This document shows positions 25,902 through 34,070 of a DNA stretch of 64,000 nucleotides, piece by piece. Source of the stretch: CADEED01 sp963842515 (GTDB lineage: Bacteria > Pseudomonadota > Gammaproteobacteria > Steroidobacterales > Steroidobacteraceae). Numbering within the stretch: the first letter of the stretch is position 1; every line of letters begins with the position of its first letter. The notes beneath the pieces were generated by a model, which ran no database searches, had not been told where the DNA came from, and saw only the letters and a list, made by a program, of their open reading frames with translations. The DNA is taken from positions 1,054,001-1,118,000 of the forward strand of contig CAWJGO010000002.1 of assembly GCA_963842515.1 (NCBI GenBank), read 5' to 3'. A program made the translations under genes and the position numbers.

Positions 25902-26927
25902 ATGTCGAGAAGCGGAATTCGAGCAGGCGTTGGCGGTCTGTGCGCGGCATTGATGCTCACCGCCTGCGGCGGCGGCGGACCGGCGAGCGAGGTAACCCTG
26001 CTCAACGCCTCGTATGACCCGACACGCGAGCTGTATTCAGACGTCAACGCCGCATTCGCCAGACATTGGAAAGCGACCGCCGGGCAGGACGTGCGCATCA
26101 ATCAGTCACACGGCGGCTCCGGGCGCCAGGCCCGCGCGGTCATCGACGGGCTGCCTGCCGACGTGGTGACGCTCGCGCTGGGCGGCGACATCGACACGAT
26201 CGCCGAGCGGGGCAAGCTGCTGCCGCTCAACTGGGCACAGCGCCTGCCGCACAACAGCGCGCCCTATGTGTCCACGATCGTGTTCCTGGTCCGCGCCGGA
26301 AATCCGAAGAAGATTCATGACTGGGGCGATCTCGTGCGCGGCGACGTCCAGGTCATCACACCCAATCCCAAGACTTCCGGCGGGGCGCGCTGGAATTATC
26401 TGGCAGCCTGGGCCTGGGCAGAGCGCCAGCCTGGCGGCAATGCGGACAAGGCGCGGGAATTCGTGCGTGAGCTCTTTCAGCACGTGCCGGTCCTCGACAC
26501 TGGCGCGCGCGGCGCACTGACGACGTTCGCCCAGCGCGGCATCGGCGACGTCGCCATCTCGTGGGAGAACGAGGCGCACCTCGCACGCAAGGAGCACGGC
26601 GGCGGACTGTTCGAGATCGTCGTGCCGTCGATCACCATGCTCGCCGAACCGTCGGTCGCAGTGGTCGACAAGGTGGTCCTGCGGCGAGGCACACGCGCGG
26701 TTGCCCAGGCATACCTGGAGTTTCTCTACACGCCGGAGGGACAGGAGATAGCGGCGCGTCATTTTTACCGCCCGCGCGACGCCACCATCGCCGCGAAATA
26801 CGCCAGTCAGTTCGCGAGCGTCGAGCTGGTGCGCATCGATCACTTCGGCGGATGGAAGGTCGCTCAGAAGGAGCATTTCGCCGCGGGCGGAGTGTTCGAT
26901 CAGATACAAACCGGTGCGGCGAAGTGA
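25902..26927 (+). CDS. sbp: Sulfate-binding lipoprotein (second copy)
   Basis: A 341-residue Sbp paralogue of the protein at 14793, sharing YDPTRELYSD, NQSHGGSGRQAR and NPKTSGGARWN. Unlike the first copy, it has a lipobox (LTAC) followed by four glycines, so it is probably anchored to the inner membrane and delivers sulfate directly to CysTW. It is monocistronic and convergent with the cysA...response-regulator operon; the intervening 706 nt hold the palindromic repeats. Confidence 0.93.
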   Translation: MSRSGIRAGVGGLCAALMLTACGGGGPASEVTLLNASYDPTRELYSDVNAAFARHWKATAGQDVRINQSHGGSGRQARAVIDGLPADVVTLALGGDIDTIAERGKLLPLNWAQRLPHNSAPYVSTIVFLVRAGNPKKIHDWGDLVRGDVQVITPNPKTSGGARWNYLAAWAWAERQPGGNADKAREFVRELFQHVPVLDTGARGALTTFAQRGIGDVAISWENEAHLARKEHGGGLFEIVVPSITMLAEPSVAVVDKVVLRRGTRAVAQAYLEFLYTPEGQEIAARHFYRPRDATIAAKYASQFASVELVRIDHFGGWKVAQKEHFAAGGVFDQIQTGAAK

Positions 26928-26930
26928 GAA

Positions 26931-26958
26931 ATGGGGACATTCCTGATTTGCTAGGAAA
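26931..26958 (+). repeat. RAYT/REP-like relic
   Basis: Four nt after the sbp2 stop, ATGGGGACATTCCTGATT is followed by TTTGCTAGGAAA (26947-26958). The last 12 bases are identical to the end of the RAYT element (38631-38642). It looks like a degraded or variant REP-type terminal sequence. Confidence 0.5.
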
Positions 26959-26975
26959 CCGGGACGCGGCTCACT

Positions 26976-27219
26976 GTGCGTGGGTGTGCGGGGATGTTCG
27001 GGTGGAAGGTTCCAGGCGCTCGCTGGTGAGCGCGCCGGACGGCGTTCGCTTGCGCGAGGCTGCGCGCCAGAGCTGTCAGCGGTCGATAGCGATCAGCGCA
27101 AAACGAGCACGTAGATAAGAACCACCAAAGAGTACCTGCGCGCTGATCGCCCCGCGCTGCGCCGCTCACACGCTCGCGCCTGGAACATTCCACCCGAACA
27201 TCCTCGCGCGCCCACGCAC
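26976..27219 (+). repeat. Palindromic unit 1
   Basis: Left arm 26976-27019 pairs with 27176-27219 over 44 positions with one mismatch (G/A at 27008); three further differences are G-U compatible. Inside, TGAGCG and CGCTCA extend the pairing after a small internal loop. Within the core GCGATCAGCGC (27089-27099) pairs with GCGCTGATCGC (27140-27150) around a ~40-nt loop containing TAGATAAGAACCACCAAAGA. A large, stable hairpin is expected in RNA, or a cruciform in DNA. Confidence 0.8.
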
Positions 27220-27377
27220 GTGGAGAGAGAGGATCCTTCTAGCAAGCCGGTGTGGTGTGCGACGGCTAGCGGAGAGAAGAGCGCAAGTCGGAAAGCTCGC
27301 GCGAGCAACCTTCCGTGCGGCTCCGATCTCATCCAACGAGTAAACGGGCACGCGGCTCCATCGAAGTGTGAGCTGGC

Positions 27378-27586
27378 GTTGCTGGATCGCTCAGGGTCGA
27401 GAGCGAGCGTCTGAGCGGCGAGCGCGAGGCGATCAGCGCGCAGCTCCTCTTTGGTGGTTCTTATCTACTCGCTCGTTTTGCGCTGATCGCAATTGATCGC
27501 TGACAGCTCTGGCGCGCAGCCTCGCGCGAGCGAACGCCGTCCGGCGCGCTCAGCAGCGAGCTCTCGACCCTGAGCGATCCAGCAAC
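27378..27586 (-). repeat. Palindromic unit 2 (inverted relative to unit 1)
   Basis: Arms 27378-27404 and 27560-27586 are perfectly complementary over 27 bp, with a sequence unrelated to the unit 1 stem. The core between them is the reverse complement of the unit 1 core, with few substitutions and the same internal GCGATCAGCGC/GCGCTGATCGC pairing and loop. Keeping complementarity while the stem sequence changes is the notable feature. Confidence 0.8.
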
Positions 27587-27633
27587 TCCACCTCCCACTC
27601 CCATCCAGCCGCCTCCCCGTTTCCACGCCGCTC

Positions 27634-28311
27634 TTAGTCCACCACCAACTTGTATCCCGACGGCGCCGCTGTCTGCAGAACCTGTGGGACCGCCGGATTC
27701 GCTTCGATCTTGTGGCGCAACCGGTGCACGAGCTGCTTGAGCAGCTGCCGGTCGCCTGAGCCGCGATGGCCCCATACCTGCACCAGCAGGCGATCGGAAT
27801 TGACCGCGCGGCCAGCCTGGGCCAGCAGCATCTGCATGAGCCGCAGCTCGAGCTTGGTGAGCGTGATCGGCTCGCCACCGCCAATTCGTACCGAGTAGCC
27901 CTCCAGATCGAGCGCCACGCGCCCGGCCGACAGCGGCGCATGCGCGCGATCGGCGCTGGCGCGGCGCAGTAGCGCCTTGACGCGCGCTAACAAAGTCTTC
28001 GGACTGAACGGCTTGGTGAGGTAGTCGTCGGCGCCGAGCTCGAGCGCCTTGACCAGGTCCTGCTCCTCGCCGCGCGCCGTGAGCATCATGACGGGCACGT
28101 CGCCGCGGGCACGAATCGCGGTACACACTTCGAAACCCGAACTTCCCGGCATATTGATGTCGAGTATCACCAAGTCCGGCGATTCGGCGTCGAACGTGGC
28201 GAGCGCGGCGTGGCCGTCGCTGGCTTTCACCACCAGGTATCCGGCGTTCGACAGGGAATAGGCCACCAGTCCCAGCAAGTCGAGGTCGTCGTCGGCGATC
28301 AAAATTTTCAT
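27634..28311 (-). CDS. OmpR-family response regulator
   Basis: A 225-residue regulator starting MKILIADDD at 28311. Receiver domain 1-~118 with phosphoacceptor Asp51 (LVILDINMPG) and Lys in DDYLTKPFSP; C-terminal winged helix (about 130-225; ITLTKLELRLMQML, then VWGHRGSGDRQLLKQLVHRL). The start overlaps the kinase stop by 4 nt (ATGA), so it is translationally coupled to the kinase. The gene is last in the cysA-cysT-cysW-kinase-regulator operon, which suggests control of sulfate uptake or sulfur metabolism (inference). Confidence 0.93.
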   Translation of the reverse strand: MKILIADDDLDLLGLVAYSLSNAGYLVVKASDGHAALATFDAESPDLVILDINMPGSSGFEVCTAIRARGDVPVMMLTARGEEQDLVKALELGADDYLTKPFSPKTLLARVKALLRRASADRAHAPLSAGRVALDLEGYSVRIGGGEPITLTKLELRLMQMLLAQAGRAVNSDRLLVQVWGHRGSGDRQLLKQLVHRLRHKIEANPAVPQVLQTAAPSGYKLVVD

Positions 28312-30380
28312 GATGCACGCACCGGCGCGGGTTCCACCGGCAGCGTCAGCGTGAAGCGGGTACGGCCTTCGGACGTCCGGCCGGCCGTGATGCTGCCGCC
28401 GTGGCGTTCGACGATCGAGCGTGAGATCCACAATCCCAATCCCAAACCGCCCGGCTCCGGTTCCTGCGAGCCACCGCGCTTGAAACGTTCGAATATGCCT
28501 ACCGTGTCGCCTTCGGGCAGACCCGGACCCGAATCCTCGACCCACGCGCTGACGACGCCGCCTTCGCTCACCGCCCCAACGCGAATCGGCGCGCCTTCGG
28601 GCGCAAACTTGCTGGCGTTGGCGATGAGATTGACGAACACCTGAGTCAGGCGCGTGCCATCGCCCTGGAGCTCGAGCCCCGCTGGCACGTCCACCTCCAG
28701 CGGCTGGCGCCGCTGCCGCAGCAGTGCTTCTACCAGCACGCGCGCGTCGTCGACCACGTCGCCGATCTCGATACTCTGCCGGCGCACATCGAGCTGTCCC
28801 GACTCGATGCGGACGCTCTCGAGAAGATTGTCGATCAGGCGCGTGAGCCGCAGCGTGCCACGCTCGAGCGACAGCACCAGTTCTTCGAGCTGCTCTTGTG
28901 GTGCTGTTTTCAGTCCCTCGCGCAGCAGCTCGATGGAGGCGAGCTGCGCGGCCAGCGGCGTGCGGAATTCGTGCGAGACATTCGCGAGCACCGTGTCACG
29001 CGCGCGGCGCACTCCTTCCAGCTCCGTTTCGTCGCGCAAGACCTGCACCTGCATCCCGTTGACGATGCGCGAGCTGGTGATGACGGTCTGCCGCGTACCC
29101 GAGCTGGTCTGCAACCGCTCGACCGCCTGCGCACTACCCGCCTGGCGCGCGCGCAGGATGGGACACGCCGTGGTGGCGCAAGGCCGGGTGCCGCCTGGAC
29201 CTGTGGGTTTGAGCACATCGCCGCAGAATTTGCCGATGGCCTCCTGCGCCTCGACGCCTAACAAGCGCGCCGCCTGCGGGTTCAGATAGCGGATATTGCG
29301 TTCCTGGTCGACGGCGTAAACGCCCTCCACCACCGCTTCGAGCACCACCTGGGCTTCCGCCTCGCGATGCCGCAGCTCGGAGTTGAGCTCCACGAGGTTG
29401 CGGCGCATGTCATCCATGGTGCGCGCCAGCTGGCCGATCTCGGCCGGACCGGCGGTCGGGATGGAGGTGGCGAAATCACCCTGGCCCAGCCGCACCGCGG
29501 CGTCGGTGAGCGCTTCGGTCGGTCTGGTGACGCGCCAGCCTAACAACACCCCGGCGATGAGCGCGAGCAATGCGAATACGAAGGCGGTGACTATGAGGCG
29601 CCAGATCAGCGTGCTCACGGCCTGGTCGGTTTCGGCGGCCGAAGCGCGGGTTTCGATCAGCGCGATGCCCTCGCCGCTCGATGAGAACACCGGAAAGCTC
29701 GAGGCGTACAGGTCGAGGCCGTCGATGCGCTGCACGGCAAAGCGTCCATCGGCGAGCGCCTGCGAATGCAGCGACGTGAATTCGTTGTCAGGCGTGGCGT
29801 TGAAGGCGCGATAGTTGACCAGGCGCACCGGCAGGCCGCTGTGTTCGGCCAGGACCTGCGCCAGCGAATCATCGAGCAGGTGCGCCACCATGACGCTGAA
29901 CGAGCTGTACTGTCCGGGTAGTTTGGACACCGCGCCGACCACCGAGAATTGCGTGCCGGCCGGAACGGCCATGAATCGCTCACCCTGCTCCTCGGAAAGC
30001 GCAAACAGCTGCGACCACGGCAACTCGGCACCGCTCGACGCGACTACCTGCGCGCCGTCGAACACAGCGCAGGCATCGAGCTCGGAGGTTTCGCAGAAGC
30101 GCCGCAGGAATGGCGCGAGACCCTGGCGGCCGGGCTCGGCGATCAGGCGCCGCAGTGGCGGCCGTTCGGCAAGCACGCGCGCGTAGGTGAGCGTGTCCTC
30201 GGCCATGCGGTTGATCTCGGCGCGGGCATTGGCGCCTGCGAGCTGCACGCGAATTTTCTGCTGGCTGTCGGCGAGGCCGCGCAGCATGTCGATCGCGAAG
30301 TAGGAAATACCGGCGGCCACCAGCAGCACGATGGCCACGTTGCTGGCCGCGAGCCACCACCCGAGGCTGTTGCGCTTCAT
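28308..30380 (-). CDS. Sensor histidine kinase of the sulfate transporter operon
   Basis: A 690-residue membrane kinase: membrane helix about 9-30, a ~225-residue periplasmic sensor region, second helix about 258-282, HAMP (RVTRPTEALTDAAVRLGQGD), PAS domain (AVDQERNIRYLNPQAARLLG), HisKA with phosphoacceptor His470 (NVSHEFRTPL) and HATPase_c (NLIANASKFAPEG; GLGLGLWISRSIV). A Cys-bearing stretch in the PAS region (CGDVLKP, CATTACPILRA) might bind metal or sense redox. The start overlaps cysW by 4 nt. The sensor may detect sulfate, a reduced sulfur compound or the transporter state; untested. Confidence 0.92.
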   Translation of the reverse strand: MKRNSLGWWLAASNVAIVLLVAAGISYFAIDMLRGLADSQQKIRVQLAGANARAEINRMAEDTLTYARVLAERPPLRRLIAEPGRQGLAPFLRRFCETSELDACAVFDGAQVVASSGAELPWSQLFALSEEQGERFMAVPAGTQFSVVGAVSKLPGQYSSFSVMVAHLLDDSLAQVLAEHSGLPVRLVNYRAFNATPDNEFTSLHSQALADGRFAVQRIDGLDLYASSFPVFSSSGEGIALIETRASAAETDQAVSTLIWRLIVTAFVFALLALIAGVLLGWRVTRPTEALTDAAVRLGQGDFATSIPTAGPAEIGQLARTMDDMRRNLVELNSELRHREAEAQVVLEAVVEGVYAVDQERNIRYLNPQAARLLGVEAQEAIGKFCGDVLKPTGPGGTRPCATTACPILRARQAGSAQAVERLQTSSGTRQTVITSSRIVNGMQVQVLRDETELEGVRRARDTVLANVSHEFRTPLAAQLASIELLREGLKTAPQEQLEELVLSLERGTLRLTRLIDNLLESVRIESGQLDVRRQSIEIGDVVDDARVLVEALLRQRRQPLEVDVPAGLELQGDGTRLTQVFVNLIANASKFAPEGAPIRVGAVSEGGVVSAWVEDSGPGLPEGDTVGIFERFKRGGSQEPEPGGLGLGLWISRSIVERHGGSITAGRTSEGRTRFTLTLPVEPAPVRAS

Positions 30381-31252
30381 CGGCGCCGGTACCCCGCCCG
30401 CCCTTCCACCAGCGTCTTGATCACGAGCGTGGCCACCGCGAGCAGCGACAGCAGCGAAGCCACGGCGAACGCACCCACCATGTTGTACTCGTTGTACAGC
30501 GATTCGATCTGCAGGGGCATCGTGTTAGTCAGGCCGCGGATGTTGCCGGAGACCACGGAAACGGCGCCGAACTCGCCCATGGCGCGCGCGTTGCAGAGAA
30601 TTACGCCGTAAATCAGGCCCCAGCGAATGCGCGGCAGCGTAACACGGAAGAACGTGAACCAGCCGCCGGCGCCGAGCGTGATGGCCGCCTCCTCCTCGTC
30701 GTTGCCGAGCTGCTGCATGAGCGGAATGAGCTCGCGTGCCACGTACGGGAACGTCACGAACATGGTGGCGAGCACGATGCCGGGCAGTGCATAGACGATG
30801 CTGATTTCATGGTCTTGCAGCCAGGCGCCGAACCAGCCGTTGAGGCCGAAGAGCAGCACGTAGATCAGGCCCGACACCACCGGCGAGACCGCCAGTGGCA
30901 GGTCGATGAGCGTGATGAGGATGCTCTTGCCGCGAAATTCGAACTTGGCGATACACCAGGCGGCGGTGATGCCGAATATCGTGTTCAACGGCACGACGAT
31001 GGCAGCGGTAGTGAGCGTCAGACGGATCGCGGCACGTGTGTCCTGGTCGGCGAAACTGCCGAAATAGGCGCCCCAGCCCTTCTCGAGCGCCATGGCGAAA
31101 ACGGCCGCGAGCGGCGCGGCGAGCAAAGCGCCGAGGAACGTGAGCGAGACGGTGATCAGCAACCAGCGCACCAGCGTCGAGCGCAGCGTGGCATGCCCCG
31201 GGCGGGTAGCTAGCTCGGCGGCGACGTCAGCATGGGTGGATGGACCCGCCAT
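30377..31252 (-). CDS. cysW: Sulfate ABC transporter permease CysW
   Basis: A 291-residue inner-membrane permease with six membrane segments and the EAA loop (EEAAITLGAGGWFTFFRVTL) that docks on CysA. ARAMGEFGAVSVVSG is typical of CysW. Overlaps the kinase gene by 4 nt at its end, and lies 4 nt after cysT. With CysT it forms the sulfate/thiosulfate channel served by Sbp. Confidence 0.95.
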   Translation of the reverse strand: MAGPSTHADVAAELATRPGHATLRSTLVRWLLITVSLTFLGALLAAPLAAVFAMALEKGWGAYFGSFADQDTRAAIRLTLTTAAIVVPLNTIFGITAAWCIAKFEFRGKSILITLIDLPLAVSPVVSGLIYVLLFGLNGWFGAWLQDHEISIVYALPGIVLATMFVTFPYVARELIPLMQQLGNDEEEAAITLGAGGWFTFFRVTLPRIRWGLIYGVILCNARAMGEFGAVSVVSGNIRGLTNTMPLQIESLYNEYNMVGAFAVASLLSLLAVATLVIKTLVEGRAGYRRR

Positions 31253-31256
31253 GGCG

Positions 31257-32099
31257 TTATCTGCTCACCATCATGCGCTTGCGGCCCCACACCTGGATCA
31301 GGTTGATGGCCAGCAGCATCACGAAGGAAATCACCAGCATGACGAAGCCCAGTGCCGCAGCGCCGGCATAGTCGAACTCCTCCAGCCGGATCACGATGAG
31401 CAGTGGCGTGATCTCGGTCTTCAATGCCTTGTTGCCGGCGATGAAGATGACCGAGCCGTATTCACCGACCGCGCGCGCGAACGCCAGCGTGAAGCCGGTC
31501 AGCAGCGCCGGCAGCACCGTCGGGACGATGATGCGGCGAAATACATAGAAACGGCCGGCGCCGAGCGTCTCGGCCGCATCCTCGAGATCGCGTTGCACCT
31601 CCTGCAACGCGGGTTGCACGGTTCGAACGACGAAGGGCATGCCGATGAGGGTCAGCGCCACGGTGATGCCGAGCGGCGTATAAGCGACGAAGATGCCGCG
31701 CGGCTCCAGATACTGACCAATCCAGCCGTTGGCGGCAAAGATGGTGGTGAGCGCGATGCCCGACACCGCCGTCGGCAACGCGAACGGCATGTCGATGATG
31801 GCGTCGACCAGCTTGCGGCCCGGAAACTCGTAACGCACCAGCGTCCAGGCGAGCGCGAAGCCGAAGACCATGTTCACGCAGGCGGCAACCAGCGACGCGC
31901 CGAACGACAACCGGTAGGAAGCGAGAGCGCGCGGGCTGGCGATCACTTCGACGAAGCGCGACCAGTCCATGCCGGCCGTCTTGATGACCATGGCGGACAG
32001 CGGCAGCAGCACGAGCGCCGACAGAAAAAACGTGGTGAATCCCAGGGTGATCCCGAACCCCGGAATGACGTTGGGCTCGCGCTGCCCGACGTTCTTCAT
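31257..32099 (-). CDS. cysT: Sulfate ABC transporter permease CysT (CysU)
   Basis: A 280-residue permease, six membrane segments, EAA loop LEDAAETLGAGRFYVFRRII, and the family block FARAVGEYGSVIFIAGN. Its ATG overlaps the cysA stop by 4 nt (32096-32099). Central member of the cysA-T-W block; the order ATPase-T-W is the reverse of the common T-W-A order in enterobacteria. Confidence 0.95.
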   Translation of the reverse strand: MKNVGQREPNVIPGFGITLGFTTFFLSALVLLPLSAMVIKTAGMDWSRFVEVIASPRALASYRLSFGASLVAACVNMVFGFALAWTLVRYEFPGRKLVDAIIDMPFALPTAVSGIALTTIFAANGWIGQYLEPRGIFVAYTPLGITVALTLIGMPFVVRTVQPALQEVQRDLEDAAETLGAGRFYVFRRIIVPTVLPALLTGFTLAFARAVGEYGSVIFIAGNKALKTEITPLLIVIRLEEFDYAGAAALGFVMLVISFVMLLAINLIQVWGRKRMMVSR

Positions 32100-33895
32100 G
32101 CGGCCGTTCCCGCTGCGACGACCTCGGATGCCGGGCGATGCTCGGGAGGCCGATAGACGATGAGCACCGGCCAGCCGGGCTGTGCGGCCAACAAACTGCG
32201 ATAGGCGCTGCCCGCGTGCGGGATATCGGTGATGCCGAGCACCAGCATCTGTGCGCTGCCCGTGGACAGGTTGCGCGTGAGCTCGGCCACTGTCTCGCCG
32301 ATGGCGAGCTCAGTACGCATCTCGAGCCCGTGATGCTGCTGGGCGTCCGAGCGCGCGTCGAGCAGCGCGCGCATCGGTGCCGCGCGCCCGCTCCCCGGCC
32401 GGCCTTCGGGCACGATGCCCAGGTACACGGCTTCCGCCGACACGTGCCGCAAAAGGCTCGCGGCCACTGCCAGCGTCGCGCGCCGCGCCGCTTCGTCGGT
32501 CCAGTGAATGTAGACGCGCGTGGGACTCGGCGCATTGCGCGGCAGCACCAGCACTTCGGCCGCGCCATGGCGCAGCAGCCACTCCACGGTCGCGGCGGCA
32601 TCGGCACCCCCGGCGATGGCGGCGACGCCCGCGAACGGCTGGGTCGGTTGGCCTGCGGCCTCAGCCGCTGGCGCAATGGCGCGCAAACCCACTCGCGTTT
32701 TCATGCGCGTCGACAAGCTCTCGAGCAAGGGTTCCTGCGCGAGCGCTGCGGCCTGCGCCTCGGTGGCGGCGCAGGCCAGGAAGCTCGACAAGGGCGTCGG
32801 CAACACGTGCAGGCGGCGTGCACCAATCGCGATCTGCGCTCCCTGGGCAAGCGGCAACGCACGGCGCTCGTGCTGGGTGCGCGTGATCTCGAGACGGGCA
32901 TCACCGTTGCCCGACGGACCTAACAACTGCGCCGCGCTCGGCTCGTCGAGCAGGCGAACGCGCAGGCGCTCGAGCGCGCCGGTGAAGACGATTTCCTCGA
33001 CCGCGCCGCGCGCGAGGTAGTTGGACGTGAGCTGCTCGCGTGTCGCGACGATCTCGACCTCTTCGGGGCGCAGCACGGCGACAACTTCATGCTCGCGGCC
33101 CGCTGGCACGGGTTCGGAGTGTTCGGCGTTCACCGGCGTGGCGCCGAAACGGATGCCGTCCGCGCTCTGGCGGGCCAGCAGCAGGTTGGCGGCTCCGAGG
33201 AAAGTGGCGACGAAACGCGTGGCGGGCTGGGCGTACAGATCATGCGGCTGACCCACTTCGAGCAGGCGACCGTGATTCATGACGCCGATGGTGTCGGCCA
33301 GCGCGAACGCCTCTTCCTGGTCGTGCGTCACCAGGACAGTGGTGATCCCGAGCTCGCGTTGCACCGAGCGGATGGTGCGCCTGAGCTCCTCGCGGATTTT
33401 TGCATCCAGCGCGCCGAAAGGCTCGTCGAGCAGCAGAACCTGCGGCTTGTGCGCGAGCGCGCGCGCCACGGCAACGCGTTGCTGCTGGCCACCGGACAGT
33501 TGCCCTGGCAGCCGTTCGTCCATGCCTTCGAGCGAAACCAGCTTGAGCAACTCCTTGCGCCTGGCACGCCGTTCGGCCGCCTTGGTGCGCCGGACGCGCA
33601 GTGCGAATTCGATGTTGTCGGCCACGGTCATGTGACGGAACAGTGCATAGTTCTGGAACACCAGGCCGACCCCGCGATCCCTGGCACGTACGTGCGTGAC
33701 GTCCCGCCCGTGCAGCGAGATTCGACCGTGATCGATGCCGGTGAGGCCCGCGATGGCCCGTAACAGGGTGCTCTTGCCGCTGCCCGAGGGCCCCAGCAAG
33801 ACGAAGAATTCACCCTCGCCCACGTCGATGGACACGTCGTTGACGACGGGCTGGTCCTGATACCGTTTGGTGACTTGGTCGAGCGCGATGGACAT
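32096..33895 (-). CDS. cysA: Sulfate ABC transporter ATPase CysA with extra UspA-like C-terminal domain
   Basis: A 599-residue protein; ordinary CysA is about 330-365. Residues 1-~235 are a standard ABC ATPase: Walker A GPSGSGKST at 35-43, signature LSGGQQQR at 133-140, Walker B VLLLDEP at 153-159, H-loop His191. About 265-365: TOBE-like regulatory domain. About 365-420: Ala-rich connector. About 421-583: an added domain whose ends (VYIHWTDEAARRATLAVAAS at 461-480; MLVLGITDIPHAG at 550-562; PVLIVYRP at 576-583) resemble the first and last strands of universal stress proteins. It may bind nucleotide and gate transport. First gene of the operon; divergent from the TolQ/ExbB-like gene. Confidence 0.9.
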   Translation of the reverse strand: MSIALDQVTKRYQDQPVVNDVSIDVGEGEFFVLLGPSGSGKSTLLRAIAGLTGIDHGRISLHGRDVTHVRARDRGVGLVFQNYALFRHMTVADNIEFALRVRRTKAAERRARRKELLKLVSLEGMDERLPGQLSGGQQQRVAVARALAHKPQVLLLDEPFGALDAKIREELRRTIRSVQRELGITTVLVTHDQEEAFALADTIGVMNHGRLLEVGQPHDLYAQPATRFVATFLGAANLLLARQSADGIRFGATPVNAEHSEPVPAGREHEVVAVLRPEEVEIVATREQLTSNYLARGAVEEIVFTGALERLRVRLLDEPSAAQLLGPSGNGDARLEITRTQHERRALPLAQGAQIAIGARRLHVLPTPLSSFLACAATEAQAAALAQEPLLESLSTRMKTRVGLRAIAPAAEAAGQPTQPFAGVAAIAGGADAAATVEWLLRHGAAEVLVLPRNAPSPTRVYIHWTDEAARRATLAVAASLLRHVSAEAVYLGIVPEGRPGSGRAAPMRALLDARSDAQQHHGLEMRTELAIGETVAELTRNLSTGSAQMLVLGITDIPHAGSAYRSLLAAQPGWPVLIVYRPPEHRPASEVVAAGTAA

Positions 33896-33945
33896 GGCTG
33901 GCGGGCGGGCTAAAAACCGGCGGCAATGCTATCAGCTTGGAGGTA

Positions 33946-33973
33946 TTGGCCCGAGTAACCCGCTGGTTACAAT
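33946..33973 (+). promoter_or_regulatory. Possible sigma-70 promoter for the TolQ/ExbB-like gene
   Basis: TTGGCC (33946-33951) and TACAAT (33968-33973) are separated by 16 nt in the cysA/34071 divergent region. A start near 33980 would leave a ~90-nt leader. The -10 is good, the -35 weak. Confidence 0.4.
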
Positions 33974-34070
33974 GCGGTCACAAAGGGTCTGGACGCGGCG
34001 GAACTAAATCGTTCACGTTCACGACTAACGAGTACACTTTTTGCCTTCTTCCCGGAGCGAGAAACCCTGC

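Larger units (their letters stand above)
26928..27633. repeat. Intergenic region with two inverted palindromic units sharing a core
   Basis: This 706-nt stretch between convergent sbp2 and the response regulator holds no convincing gene. Unit 1 is 26976-27219: a 44-bp inverted stem enclosing a 156-nt core (27020-27175). Unit 2 is 27378-27586 in opposite orientation: a 27-bp perfect stem enclosing a 155-nt core (27405-27559). The cores are roughly 90% alike by eye; the stems are unrelated in sequence between units. The 158 nt between them (27220-27377) contain only a short self-complementary patch (CTCGCGCGAG). Several short ORFs here are read-through of the repeats. Confidence 0.85.

Noticed and set aside
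26951..27193. Short ORFs across the palindromic units
   Set aside because: They start in repeat stems, lack ribosome sites and differ between copies by frame-breaking changes outside the core.
26976..27586. CRISPR or attC-like array reading of the repeats
   Set aside because: Only two copies, inverted, with no spacer periodicity and no cas or integrase gene nearby.
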